NCBI GenBank assembly: GCA_001556125.1
Contig: LSIG01000030.1
Coordinates: 1-15,604 of the forward strand
Direction: 5' to 3'
DNA: 15,604 nt
From: Rhizobiales bacterium CCH10-E5
Lineage (GTDB): Bacteria > Pseudomonadota > Alphaproteobacteria > Rhizobiales > Beijerinckiaceae
The notes under the pieces are model-generated. The model was given only the letters and a program-made list of their open reading frames with translations. It searched no databases and had not been told where the DNA came from. Shown piece by piece: positions 7,132-13,017 of this stretch (the stretch's first letter is position 1; every line of letters begins with the position of its first letter). The translations under genes were made by a program, and so were the position numbers.

Positions 7132-8289
7132 TCACCCGAGGCTCTGGACCAGTGCCGGCCGTGGCCGCGCTCCCGGTGTGACCATCGAGATCGTGCCGGC
7201 GAGAGGCTTGAGCAACTGGCTGACGTGAAGCGCCATCTGCTTCTCGAACACGGCTGTCGAAAATTTTCGGGCATAGGCCGCGATTTCATGGGGGGCCCAG
7301 GCGATCCCGCGCGCCCGCTCCTCGGCGGCGATGAGCGCGTCGACAGTCTGCTCGTCAAAGAAGACGCCGCTCACGCCATCCAGGACCGTTTCGGTGGCGC
7401 CGCCACGGCGAAAGGCGATAACCGGCCGCCCGCTCGCCATGGCCTCGACCGGCACGATTCCGAAATCTTCTTCGCCAGGGAAGATGAGAGCGCGGCAACG
7501 CGCATAGTGGTGGCGCAGCACGTCGAAGGGCTGGGGACCGAGCACGGTCACGTTCGGCTTGGCAATCCGGCGCAGCTCGGCGAGCATTTCGCCGCCACCG
7601 ATCACCACCAGCCGCTGACCGGTTCGGTTGAACGCCTCGACCGCGAGCTCCGGCCGCTTGTAGCCAACGAGTTCGCCAACCATCAGGCAGTAATCTTCGA
7701 CAAGCTCGGCGGGCAGCACCTCGAAGGCATCAACATCGACCGGCGGATGAATCACTGTCGACGCCCGACGGTAGTATCGGTGCAGCCGGGCGGCGACAGT
7801 TTCCGAATTGGCAACGAAGTGGCCGACGCGGCTCGCGGAGATGCTATCCCAATTGCGAATGTAATGGGCTAGCGCCGGCATGACGAAGCGCGTGATCGGT
7901 CCGGAACGCTCTCTGTATTCGTGGAACATGTTCCAGATGTAGCGCATCGGCGAGTGGCAGTAGCAGATATGCATCGCCCCCGGTGGTGGGATGATGCCCT
8001 TGGCCGGTCCGGATTCGCTGGAGATGATGAGGTCGTAGCCACGCAGATCGAGCTGCTCCAGCGCCAATGGCATCAACGGCAGATAGCGTTGGTAGAGTTT
8101 GGCGGCACGCGGAAACCGGCCAATGAAGCTGGTCGTCACCTTGTGGCGCCGGATCTCTTCCGAGACAGCCTCGGGCACGTAGACATGAGTAAAGACATCC
8201 GCATCCGGATACATCCGGCAGAGCGCCTCGATCACCTTTTCGCCGCCGCGCATGCCGACAAGCCAGTAATGGACAATCGCGATTTTCAT
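7132..8289 (-). CDS. glycosyltransferase family 4, mannosyltransferase-like
   Basis: A 385-residue GT-B-fold glycosyltransferase adding a sugar to the growing lipid-linked repeat unit. The N-terminus MKIAIVHYWLVGMRGGEKVIE (1-21) with its Gly-Gly-Glu-Lys acceptor-domain loop, and the following DADVFTHVY (29-37), are characteristic of a GT4 subgroup often annotated as WbaZ-like mannosyltransferases. A C-terminal donor domain carries GELVGYKRPE (205-214) and the EX7E motif in GEEDFGIVPVEAMASG (272-287). All expected elements are intact and the length is normal. It is the second gene of the operon, 73 nt downstream of the exoY homologue. The ribosome binding site is weak. The mannose preference is suggested by subgroup resemblance only. 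Confidence 0.92.
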   Translation of the reverse strand: MKIAIVHYWLVGMRGGEKVIEALCRMYPDADVFTHVYVPEAVSEEIRRHKVTTSFIGRFPRAAKLYQRYLPLMPLALEQLDLRGYDLIISSESGPAKGIIPPPGAMHICYCHSPMRYIWNMFHEYRERSGPITRFVMPALAHYIRNWDSISASRVGHFVANSETVAARLHRYYRRASTVIHPPVDVDAFEVLPAELVEDYCLMVGELVGYKRPELAVEAFNRTGQRLVVIGGGEMLAELRRIAKPNVTVLGPQPFDVLRHHYARCRALIFPGEEDFGIVPVEAMASGRPVIAFRRGGATETVLDGVSGVFFDEQTVDALIAAEERARGIAWAPHEIAAYARKFSTAVFEKQMALHVSQLLKPLAGTISMVTPGARPRPALVQSLG

Positions 8290-8362
8290 GGCCCGGGCGA
8301 CTCCGTGGAACTCATCTGGTCTGGGCGTCGATTGTCCGATGCGCTGAACATTGGGGCGGCAG

Positions 8363-9079
8363 CTAGCGGCTGCCCTTTTGCGTCAGCACCGCAGGCACCG
8401 TCCGCATCAGGATCTTGGCGTCGAGCAGAAGATGCCATTCCGAGACATACTGGCTGTCGAGCGAAATACGCGTCGCGTAGGAGCAGTCGCTGCGGCCGCT
8501 GACCTGCCAGAGCCCTGTCAATCCCGGCGGAACCGAAAAGCAGTGACTGAAAGCCTCCCCATAGCGCTCGCGTTCGGCTGCCACGATGGGGCGCGGTCCA
8601 ACGAAGCTCATGTCACCCACAACGATGTTGAAGAGTTGCGGGAGTTCGTCCAGGCTCGATCGCCGCAGGAAAACACCGACCGGCGTGACCCGAGGGTCAT
8701 GGGTCAACTTCTGGTTCTCGGCCCATTCTCGCGCCGCGGTCGGATCGGATGCCAGAAGCTGCCGGAGCGCCTCGTCCGAGTTGCACGCCATCGTGCGGAA
8801 CTTCCAACAGCGGAAGGCCCTGCCGCCTCGGCCGATCCGGGTTTGCCGATAGAATGCCGGACCGCCGTCTCCGGCCCTGATCAGCACAATGATCAGCAGC
8901 ATCAGGGGCGCGAGCAAAAACAGCAAGACCAATCCTGCCGTAAAGTCGAAACCTCTCTTTATTGCAAACTGCGGAGTATCGTGGTCAGCCCTCTTGGATC
9001 GAAGGGGTAGAGCGAAGGGAGGCGACAATTCCTGCGAGTCAAGGGGCCGGCTCATTGCATCACCCAACTCGTTGAGCAT
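8363..9079 (-). CDS. exoY: ExoY-like undecaprenyl-phosphate sugar phosphotransferase
   Basis: A 238-residue priming enzyme of the bacterial sugar transferase family (PF02397). It transfers hexose-1-phosphate from UDP-hexose to undecaprenyl phosphate, the first step of repeat-unit assembly. It has one membrane segment (44-67) after a short N-terminus, then the family motifs: FRCWKFRTM (89-97), SSLDELPQLFN (141-151), DMSFVGPRP (156-164) and PGLTGLWQVSGR (185-196). The C-terminal half closely follows rhizobial ExoY, the galactose-1-phosphate transferase of succinoglycan synthesis, in order and spacing, so galactose or glucose is likely. It is the first gene of the seven-gene minus-strand operon. 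The ATG at 9079 has no clear ribosome binding site, and a promoter placed at 9090-9118 would leave almost no leader. An ATG at 9055, eight codons in, is a serious alternative. The symbol reflects homology, not a proven identical role. Confidence 0.92.
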   Translation of the reverse strand: MLNELGDAMSRPLDSQELSPPFALPLRSKRADHDTPQFAIKRGFDFTAGLVLLFLLAPLMLLIIVLIRAGDGGPAFYRQTRIGRGGRAFRCWKFRTMACNSDEALRQLLASDPTAAREWAENQKLTHDPRVTPVGVFLRRSSLDELPQLFNIVVGDMSFVGPRPIVAAERERYGEAFSHCFSVPPGLTGLWQVSGRSDCSYATRISLDSQYVSEWHLLLDAKILMRTVPAVLTQKGSR

Positions 9080-9082
9080 TCA

Positions 9083-9097
9083 TTAATATATTATTAA
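9083..9097. promoter_or_regulatory. AT-rich inverted repeat overlapping exoY promoter
   Basis: A perfect inverted repeat, TTAATA-TAT-TATTAA, has 6-bp arms and a 3-bp spacer. It covers the proposed -10 element and start site of the exoY operon. It lies in an AT-rich island: 51 of the 70 bases from 9081 to 9150 are A or T, in an otherwise GC-rich locus. Such sites suit a repressor, or MucR/Ros-type zinc-finger regulators, which are known to control rhizobial exo genes and favour AT-rich DNA. The binder is inference. Confidence 0.45.
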
Positions 9098-9118
9098 GCG
9101 AGATAGAATACATGACAA
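9090..9118 (-). promoter_or_regulatory. candidate sigma70-type promoter of the exoY operon
   Basis: On the minus strand TTGTCA (9113-9118) is followed after exactly 17 nt by AATAAT (9090-9095). This is the best housekeeping-like promoter match in the 263-nt gap before the exoY homologue. Transcription would start near 9082-9084, a few bases before the ATG at 9079, which would suit a nearly leaderless message or translation from the ATG at 9055. Placement is by eye. Confidence 0.45.
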
Positions 9119-9207
9119 GATGATTCTAAGCCTTGCAAAATGTTTATTCAGATCAAATCGAAGATGGTCACCGCACGGGCTTTGTAGGGAAAATCCCTGA
9201 CAGGTCT

Positions 9208-9221
9208 GGCAAAATTTTGCC
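9208..9221. promoter_or_regulatory. perfect 14-bp palindrome, possible operator
   Basis: GGCAAAATTTTGCC is a perfect 14-bp palindrome about 130 bp upstream of the exoY start, in the luxR-exoY gap. A second small inverted repeat, AGGGA-AAA-TCCCT (9186-9198), lies 9 bp away on the exoY side. The continuous dyad with an A4T4 core looks like a binding site for a dimeric regulator. It is not followed by a T-run on either strand, so a terminator is unlikely. The neighbouring LuxR-type regulator is one candidate binder, but this is untested. Confidence 0.45.
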
Positions 9222-9342
9222 GCTTTCAACGGCATAGTGGAAGAACGCTTACGGCAGCCGGCTCCCACGATGCGGCGTTACGGCAATTGAGAAGATGCCG
9301 CCTCCATTTGACCAGATAAGCCGGCCGACCAGTGCCACCGTG

Positions 9343-9966
9343 CTACTGAAACCATCCGCGCGTGATCGCGTATTGGACGATCTTCTGACGGCTATCGATA
9401 CTCAGTTTGCTGCTAGCTCGCGCTTTATAGGTTTCCGCTGATTTCGTCGTAATGCCGATGCGTTCCGCAGCTTCTCGAATACTGAATCCCAGCGCTATCA
9501 AGCGCAAAACTTCCTGCTCACGTTCGGTCAATACAGGGCCGCGCCCGTTGCGGGACGGCGTCCGCGGTGCCTCGATCACATCGAAGAAGCTCCCACCGCG
9601 AAGAACCGCCCTGATGGCCTTGAGCACGACCGAGCCCGGCGACTGCTTCAGCACATAGCCGCGCGCGCCCATTGCCAGCAGCCGGTGCGCGCGCAGCGCG
9701 TCGGCCTCTTCGGCGACAAGGATAACGCGATGCGCTGGTAGAGCGCTCAGCAGGCCCTCGGCTACCGAAACTCCGTTGAAGCTCTCGCCCACGACGGCAA
9801 CGTGCGGTGCCGCCGTCTCGACCAACTGAACGAGCTGCGCGGAAGAGTTGACCTCGCCAACGACTTGGATGTCGGGCTGCTCCGCTAGGCAGGCCTTGAG
9901 GCCAGCCAAGAAAATTGGGTGCTCATCCGCGAGAAAAATGCGCGCAGGCCATTCGGATGACAGCAT
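9343..9966 (-). CDS. LuxR/NarL-family regulator with atypical receiver domain
   Basis: A 207-residue protein with the NarL/FixJ layout: a receiver-like domain (about 8-120) and a LuxR-type helix-turn-helix (about 145-203, starting LTEREQEVLRLIALGFS). The HTH is well preserved and should bind DNA. In the receiver the acidic pair is Asp14-Glu15 and the conserved lysine is Lys107 (GYVLKQS). The phospho-acceptor position, usually Asp in a VVLMDLSMP-like strand, is Gly60 (codon 9787-9789) in VAVVGESFNG. The switch Thr/Ser is Ala (VILVAEE, 81-87). It therefore probably works without phosphorylation, or Glu61 may mimic a charged state. I chose the ATG at 9966 because GGAGG lies 7 nt upstream. Longer starts only extend into exoF in another frame. 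The gene follows exoF by 52 nt on the same strand, so it is probably co-transcribed with it, and it may regulate the exoY operon downstream. Confidence 0.92.
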   Translation of the reverse strand: MLSSEWPARIFLADEHPIFLAGLKACLAEQPDIQVVGEVNSSAQLVQLVETAAPHVAVVGESFNGVSVAEGLLSALPAHRVILVAEEADALRAHRLLAMGARGYVLKQSPGSVVLKAIRAVLRGGSFFDVIEAPRTPSRNGRGPVLTEREQEVLRLIALGFSIREAAERIGITTKSAETYKARASSKLSIDSRQKIVQYAITRGWFQ

Positions 9967-9973
9967 GAGCCAA

Positions 9974-9978
9974 CCTCC
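9974..9978 (-). promoter_or_regulatory. ribosome binding site of the LuxR-type regulator
   Basis: GGAGG on the minus strand lies 7 nt before the ATG at 9966. It decides the start against a much longer open frame that runs upstream through exoF to about 10311 and has no homology-like content. Confidence 0.75.
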
Positions 9979-10018
9979 ACATGGCGTAAGCCTTGCTATG
10001 GTATGCGGGCGCGACCGC

Positions 10019-11365
10019 TCAGTTCTGTGAGCCGCCCGGCGAAAGCGACGAGAGAACCGACTGCAGCGAGGCCCGATCGATTCTGACGATATCGCCGGGC
10101 AGGATCGGTGAGGCTTCGTCGATCGCGATCTCATTGACGCTGCCACCCTGGCGCCGCTGGACGCTGAAGCGCATGCGCCCGAGCTGCTTTTCCTGCTGGC
10201 TCTGCAATTGCGGGGCGAGCGCGGTCGACTCGTGAATGAGCGCGCGCAGGGCAATGATGCGATCGTCGGTCTGCTTGAGCGAGAGCTGGGTCTCCCGAAG
10301 TTCGCGCCCAATGTCGATTTCGCGCTGATTCTCCAGCTCGGCCGCGGCGCGGTCTATTCGGCTGAGTTCCTGCTTCGCGCGGGCGGTCGCGAGCATCAGA
10401 TCGAGCGCCTGGCTTTCCGACTGCGCGAGGTTCTGTTCGACCGCAAGCTGGCGGGGACTTACCGCGAGTCCCTTGGCGATCAGGCTGTTGATATTGCTGA
10501 GCTCGCGCCGGATGAGATCCTGCTGCCGCTGCTGTGTCAGAGCCTTCGCGCCAAGCGTCCGCAGTTCCTCCTCAAGCAACGCGCGCGATTGGTCCAGAAG
10601 GGCGAGTTGCGAACGGGTCGCCTTGCGGCGCGAGGCGAACAACGCCTCCTCCTCACGCATCGCCTGGGCGACGCCGTCATCGAGGCCGCGACGCAGATTC
10701 TCCGAGAAGGAGATCGCTTCTGCTTTGCTCGCCTCGGCGAGAAGCCTGTCGCGACGGACCTGTAGAGAGAGCAACTGCGTCTGTTGGACCCTGATTTCAC
10801 CCTCGGCGATGATCGTCTCGCGCTCGAAGCGGCCCAGCGCCAGCTCCGTCCGCTGGAACCCTCCAGCGATGGCGACGGCCTGAAGTGCGGTCATCGTCGG
10901 CCTGAAGGCATATTCGCCCGGCCTTTCGACCGCGCCGACGATGTAGATCGGCCGGTACTGCGCGATCTCGACGGCCGCCGCCGGGGCGTTGACCAGCCCG
11001 GCTGCACTCTTGAGCCGTTCCGAGATCAGGGCCGCGATCTCGGCCGGCGCTTTGCCGTCGACCGAAAAGGTGCCGACGACCGGCAGCGAGAGCATGCCGG
11101 CCGAGCTGACACCGAATTCGCCGGTCAGCGCCGACCACTCGAACAGCTCTCGCGAGGTCGGGCGCCATTCCGAAACCTTGATCCTAAGCCGATCCTGGGC
11201 GGCGACCCGGTATTCGAATCCATTGGCATGAAGCGATCCGGCGGCTCCCATGACGAAGAGCGATATCAGCGCCACGGACCATGCGAATGCCCGCCACGAT
11301 CTGCGAAGGCAGGACGGAAAAAGACAGTCGAAGGGGGGACAACGTCTGACAAAACGCTCCGCCAC
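10019..11365 (-). CDS. exoF: ExoF-like polysaccharide export protein (OPX family)
   Basis: A 448-residue exported protein of the polysaccharide biosynthesis/export (Wza/OPX) family. It passes polymer across the periplasm and outer membrane together with the copolymerase. An Arg-rich N-terminus and a hydrophobic segment (about 27-44), with a possible cleavage after SLHA (44-47), form a signal peptide. There is no lipobox cysteine after the hydrophobic core, unlike Wza. A Poly_export domain (about 50-135) and an SLBB-like stretch starting YIVGAVERPGEY (141-152) are followed by a long helical coiled coil (about 185-395) and a final ILPGDIVRI (421-429). This order matches rhizobial ExoF rather than Wza. 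The start is a GTG at 11365 with a weak ribosome binding site. The next in-frame ATG would cut through the signal peptide, so the GTG is preferred. It heads a probable exoF-regulator unit that lies upstream of the exoY operon on the same strand. Confidence 0.91.
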   Translation of the reverse strand: MAERFVRRCPPFDCLFPSCLRRSWRAFAWSVALISLFVMGAAGSLHANGFEYRVAAQDRLRIKVSEWRPTSRELFEWSALTGEFGVSSAGMLSLPVVGTFSVDGKAPAEIAALISERLKSAAGLVNAPAAAVEIAQYRPIYIVGAVERPGEYAFRPTMTALQAVAIAGGFQRTELALGRFERETIIAEGEIRVQQTQLLSLQVRRDRLLAEASKAEAISFSENLRRGLDDGVAQAMREEEALFASRRKATRSQLALLDQSRALLEEELRTLGAKALTQQRQQDLIRRELSNINSLIAKGLAVSPRQLAVEQNLAQSESQALDLMLATARAKQELSRIDRAAAELENQREIDIGRELRETQLSLKQTDDRIIALRALIHESTALAPQLQSQQEKQLGRMRFSVQRRQGGSVNEIAIDEASPILPGDIVRIDRASLQSVLSSLSPGGSQN

Positions 11366-11387
11366 TGGCTGATCTCAACCACGCGTA

Positions 11388-11451
11388 GCAAATCTGTTGC
11401 CACGGCGCCGGCGGCGTTAGCGTTCCCTTAACCATGACGGCTCAGATTTGC
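11388..11451. promoter_or_regulatory. inverted repeat in the exoF divergent promoter region
   Basis: Two 9-bp arms, GCAAATCTG (11388-11396) and CAGATTTGC (11443-11451), are exact reverse complements separated by 46 bp, between exoF (minus) and the small membrane gene (plus). Next to each arm lies a second matching word, GCCACGGC at 11399-11406 and GCCGTGGC at 11450-11457. Arm centres are 55 bp apart, about five helical turns, so the arms could be paired operators for a looping regulator. Chance cannot be excluded. Confidence 0.4.
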
Positions 11452-11474
11452 CGTGGCGGTCGCGTGTGTAAGTC

Positions 11475-11503
11475 TTTCTCGGTCACCCGCGCGAAGCTAT
11501 AAT
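11475..11503 (+). promoter_or_regulatory. candidate promoter for the small membrane gene
   Basis: A consensus TATAAT (11498-11503) is preceded at 17 nt by TTTCTC (11475-11480), a poor -35 match. A transcript would begin near 11510 and leave a leader of about 28 nt before the ATG at 11538. The -10 is perfect, and the rest is weak support. Confidence 0.4.
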
Positions 11504-11537
11504 CACCCGTCGATAGCGAGCTGCGAAAGCCCGAGCG

Positions 11538-11765
11538 ATGCTGATCGTCCTCTTTTCGGCCGCCCTCGCCAGCGGCGCGCTGACGCTCTGGCTGGCTTGG
11601 CCGCAGGGTGTGCTCGTGGCGCTGGTCGTCGCGGCGGTCGTGGCCAGCGTGACCGTCTCGCTCCTCGCCATCGTCTTCGTCCTGCTCAGATCGCGGACCG
11701 CTGACAGCGACGCTACGCGACCGCGTGGCCTCCTCGATATCCTCGCCCGGCGCCAGGCGCGTTGA
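11538..11765 (+). CDS. small two-helix membrane protein, hypothetical
   Basis: A 75-residue protein of unknown function. Two long hydrophobic segments (about 2-22 and 24-50), separated by WPQG, suggest a hairpin in the inner membrane. A polar Arg-rich tail (51-75, ending LDILARRQAR) is probably cytoplasmic. I do not recognise a family. A well-formed TATAAT (11498-11503) lies upstream, but the ribosome binding site is weak, which leaves some doubt that it is translated. It is divergent from exoF and precedes the coiled-coil/VanZ-like gene on the same strand by 106 nt, so it may be part of a small unit with it. Small membrane proteins beside EPS machinery sometimes modulate the synthase complex, but here that is speculation. 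Confidence 0.5.
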   Translation: MLIVLFSAALASGALTLWLAWPQGVLVALVVAAVVASVTVSLLAIVFVLLRSRTADSDATRPRGLLDILARRQAR

Positions 11766-11871
11766 CGGAGGCGCGACGATCGTCTGGCACATGAATTGCT
11801 GATCTCCCCACGGGAGCGGGCTGCGCAGTGGCGCCTCGCTTAGCATCCGCTCTTGTCGGGGGAGACTGGCG

Positions 11872-12636
11872 ATGGCGCTTCCGGTGAGGTTTCGCGGGGC
11901 CGACCGGGATCGGCAGACCGATATCGAAAGGCTCCGCCCCCTTCACCTGCAACTCAGCGCAACCGTCACCGAAATCGAGCGCGCGATCGCAGGGCTGTCA
12001 CGGCGGCTCGAGGAGGCACGAACCCGTGCCGCTACGCTGATGGGGAACGAGGACGGGATCTATTTCGAGCGCGAGCCCGCCGATGAAGCCAGATTGGTCG
12101 AGGCCGAGGCGCAGATGATGGCCGCCTATCGCAGGATTGAGGAGCTGCGGGCGCAGCGCGCGCTTCTCATGGCTTGCCACGACGGGCTCGCGGGGTTCGG
12201 CCACGCTGGCAAGTTGCGGGGTGTCGCCGGACCAATCGGCCTCCTAGCGCGCTTGTCGCTGAGCATCGGCGCACGGACGGCATTGCTCAGGCTCGGCTTT
12301 CGAGTCTTGGGCTGGGGACTGCTGATAGGGATCGTCTATGCGACGTTGTCCGGGATCGAGCAGCGACCGTCCGTCCCTTGGCTGGTGCCCAATATCGAAC
12401 GGAGCCTCGCCTTCCTCGTGACCGCCGCGTCCTTCGCGATCGGGTACCCAAGGCAGCGTCCTGTGATATTCGCCGTCGGGCTCGGTGCGGTCGCGCTGCT
12501 CGAACTCGCCCAGGGCTGGACCCCGACACGCCACGGCGCGGTTCAGGACGCGCTGGTGAAGGCGGCAGGGCTTGGCCTCGGACTTCTCCTCGTTCTCGCC
12601 CTGGAGCGGTTCAGGCGATACGCACTGCTTTCGTAG
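11872..12636 (+). CDS. coiled-coil protein fused to a VanZ-like membrane domain
   Basis: A 254-residue protein with two unlike halves. Residues about 15-105 are charged, heptad-like and helical, rich in Glu, Arg and Ala, with a break at GNEDGIYFEREPADEARL (58-75). From about 140 to 248 come four hydrophobic segments with the features of VanZ-like membrane proteins: EQRPSVPWLVPNIERSLAF (163-181), YPRQRP (192-197), then ELAQGWTPTRHGAVQDALVK (211-230), the conserved His-Gly...Asp-Ala region before the last helix. VanZ-like domains occur near cell-envelope and EPS genes, and their biochemical role is poorly defined. The ATG at 11872 is supported by GGGGGAG (11858-11864) 7 nt upstream. The coiled coil could anchor the membrane part to a cytoplasmic partner such as the copolymerase, which is inference. 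VanZ assignment is by motif pattern and fairly confident. Confidence 0.8.
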   Translation: MALPVRFRGADRDRQTDIERLRPLHLQLSATVTEIERAIAGLSRRLEEARTRAATLMGNEDGIYFEREPADEARLVEAEAQMMAAYRRIEELRAQRALLMACHDGLAGFGHAGKLRGVAGPIGLLARLSLSIGARTALLRLGFRVLGWGLLIGIVYATLSGIEQRPSVPWLVPNIERSLAFLVTAASFAIGYPRQRPVIFAVGLGAVALLELAQGWTPTRHGAVQDALVKAAGLGLGLLLVLALERFRRYALLS

Positions 12637-13017
12637 TTTGCTCCGGATCGACGAGCATGGCCGTTGTCGCTGTTCGGCCGTTCAGCAAGAGAGGTCCGGT
12701 CTTGCGATCGACCGGGTCCGGTCTCGCCGAGGCGACTTATCGCGCTGTGGCGCGGCACGCGGTGGGCCCTGCCGCCCCCGAGGCGGCACGCAAAGGCGTG
12801 TCGATCCTTGCACAAGAGGAGGCGAGGGGTTCTTCTGAGCAACCGGCGGGGTCGACCGCCTGGCCGAACCTTGGATGAACGGTATGTCATCGAGGTACAG
12901 TTTCTATCACCGCGCGGCGATTCGGAGCGTCGACTGCTCGACGAGAGGCGGAGAGGTTCAGCAGGCGCGAGCGGGGCCGCCGCTTAAGCCTGAACGCCTG
13001 GCGGGCTGTTGCTTATT
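12637..13017. other. intergenic region between convergent genes
   Basis: 381 nt between the 3' ends of the VanZ-like gene and the GT4 gene. Open frames exist but none has a good start, ribosome binding site or recognisable product. It contains a 10-bp direct repeat, GGTCCGGTCT, at 12693-12702 and 12715-12724. A small hairpin with AGCGG/CCGCT arms (12970-12984) lies just beyond the GT4 stop. The hairpin has no T-run and is a weak terminator candidate. Confidence 0.5.

Noticed and set aside
9083..9268. 61-codon minus-strand frame in the luxR-exoY gap
   Set aside because: It needs a GTG start, has no ribosome binding site, has no family resemblance and occupies the AT-rich regulatory region.
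9330..9348. Imperfect dyad around the stop of the LuxR-type gene as a terminator
   Set aside because: Two central mismatches break the stem and no T-run follows on the minus strand.
9967..10311. N-terminal extension of the LuxR-type regulator
   Set aside because: The added residues are Arg/Ser-rich, lie within exoF in another frame, and the GGAGG-supported ATG at 9966 starts exactly at the receiver domain.
11804..11816. CTCCC-CAC-GGGAG hairpin before the VanZ-like gene as a terminator
   Set aside because: The five-pair stem has no T-run and lies within a probable two-gene unit, so it is more likely incidental.
12637..12878. + strand frame running past the VanZ-like stop into the gap
   Set aside because: It is the continuation of a shadow frame of the VanZ-like gene. 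Its translation is Arg/Gly/Pro-rich with no recognisable domain.
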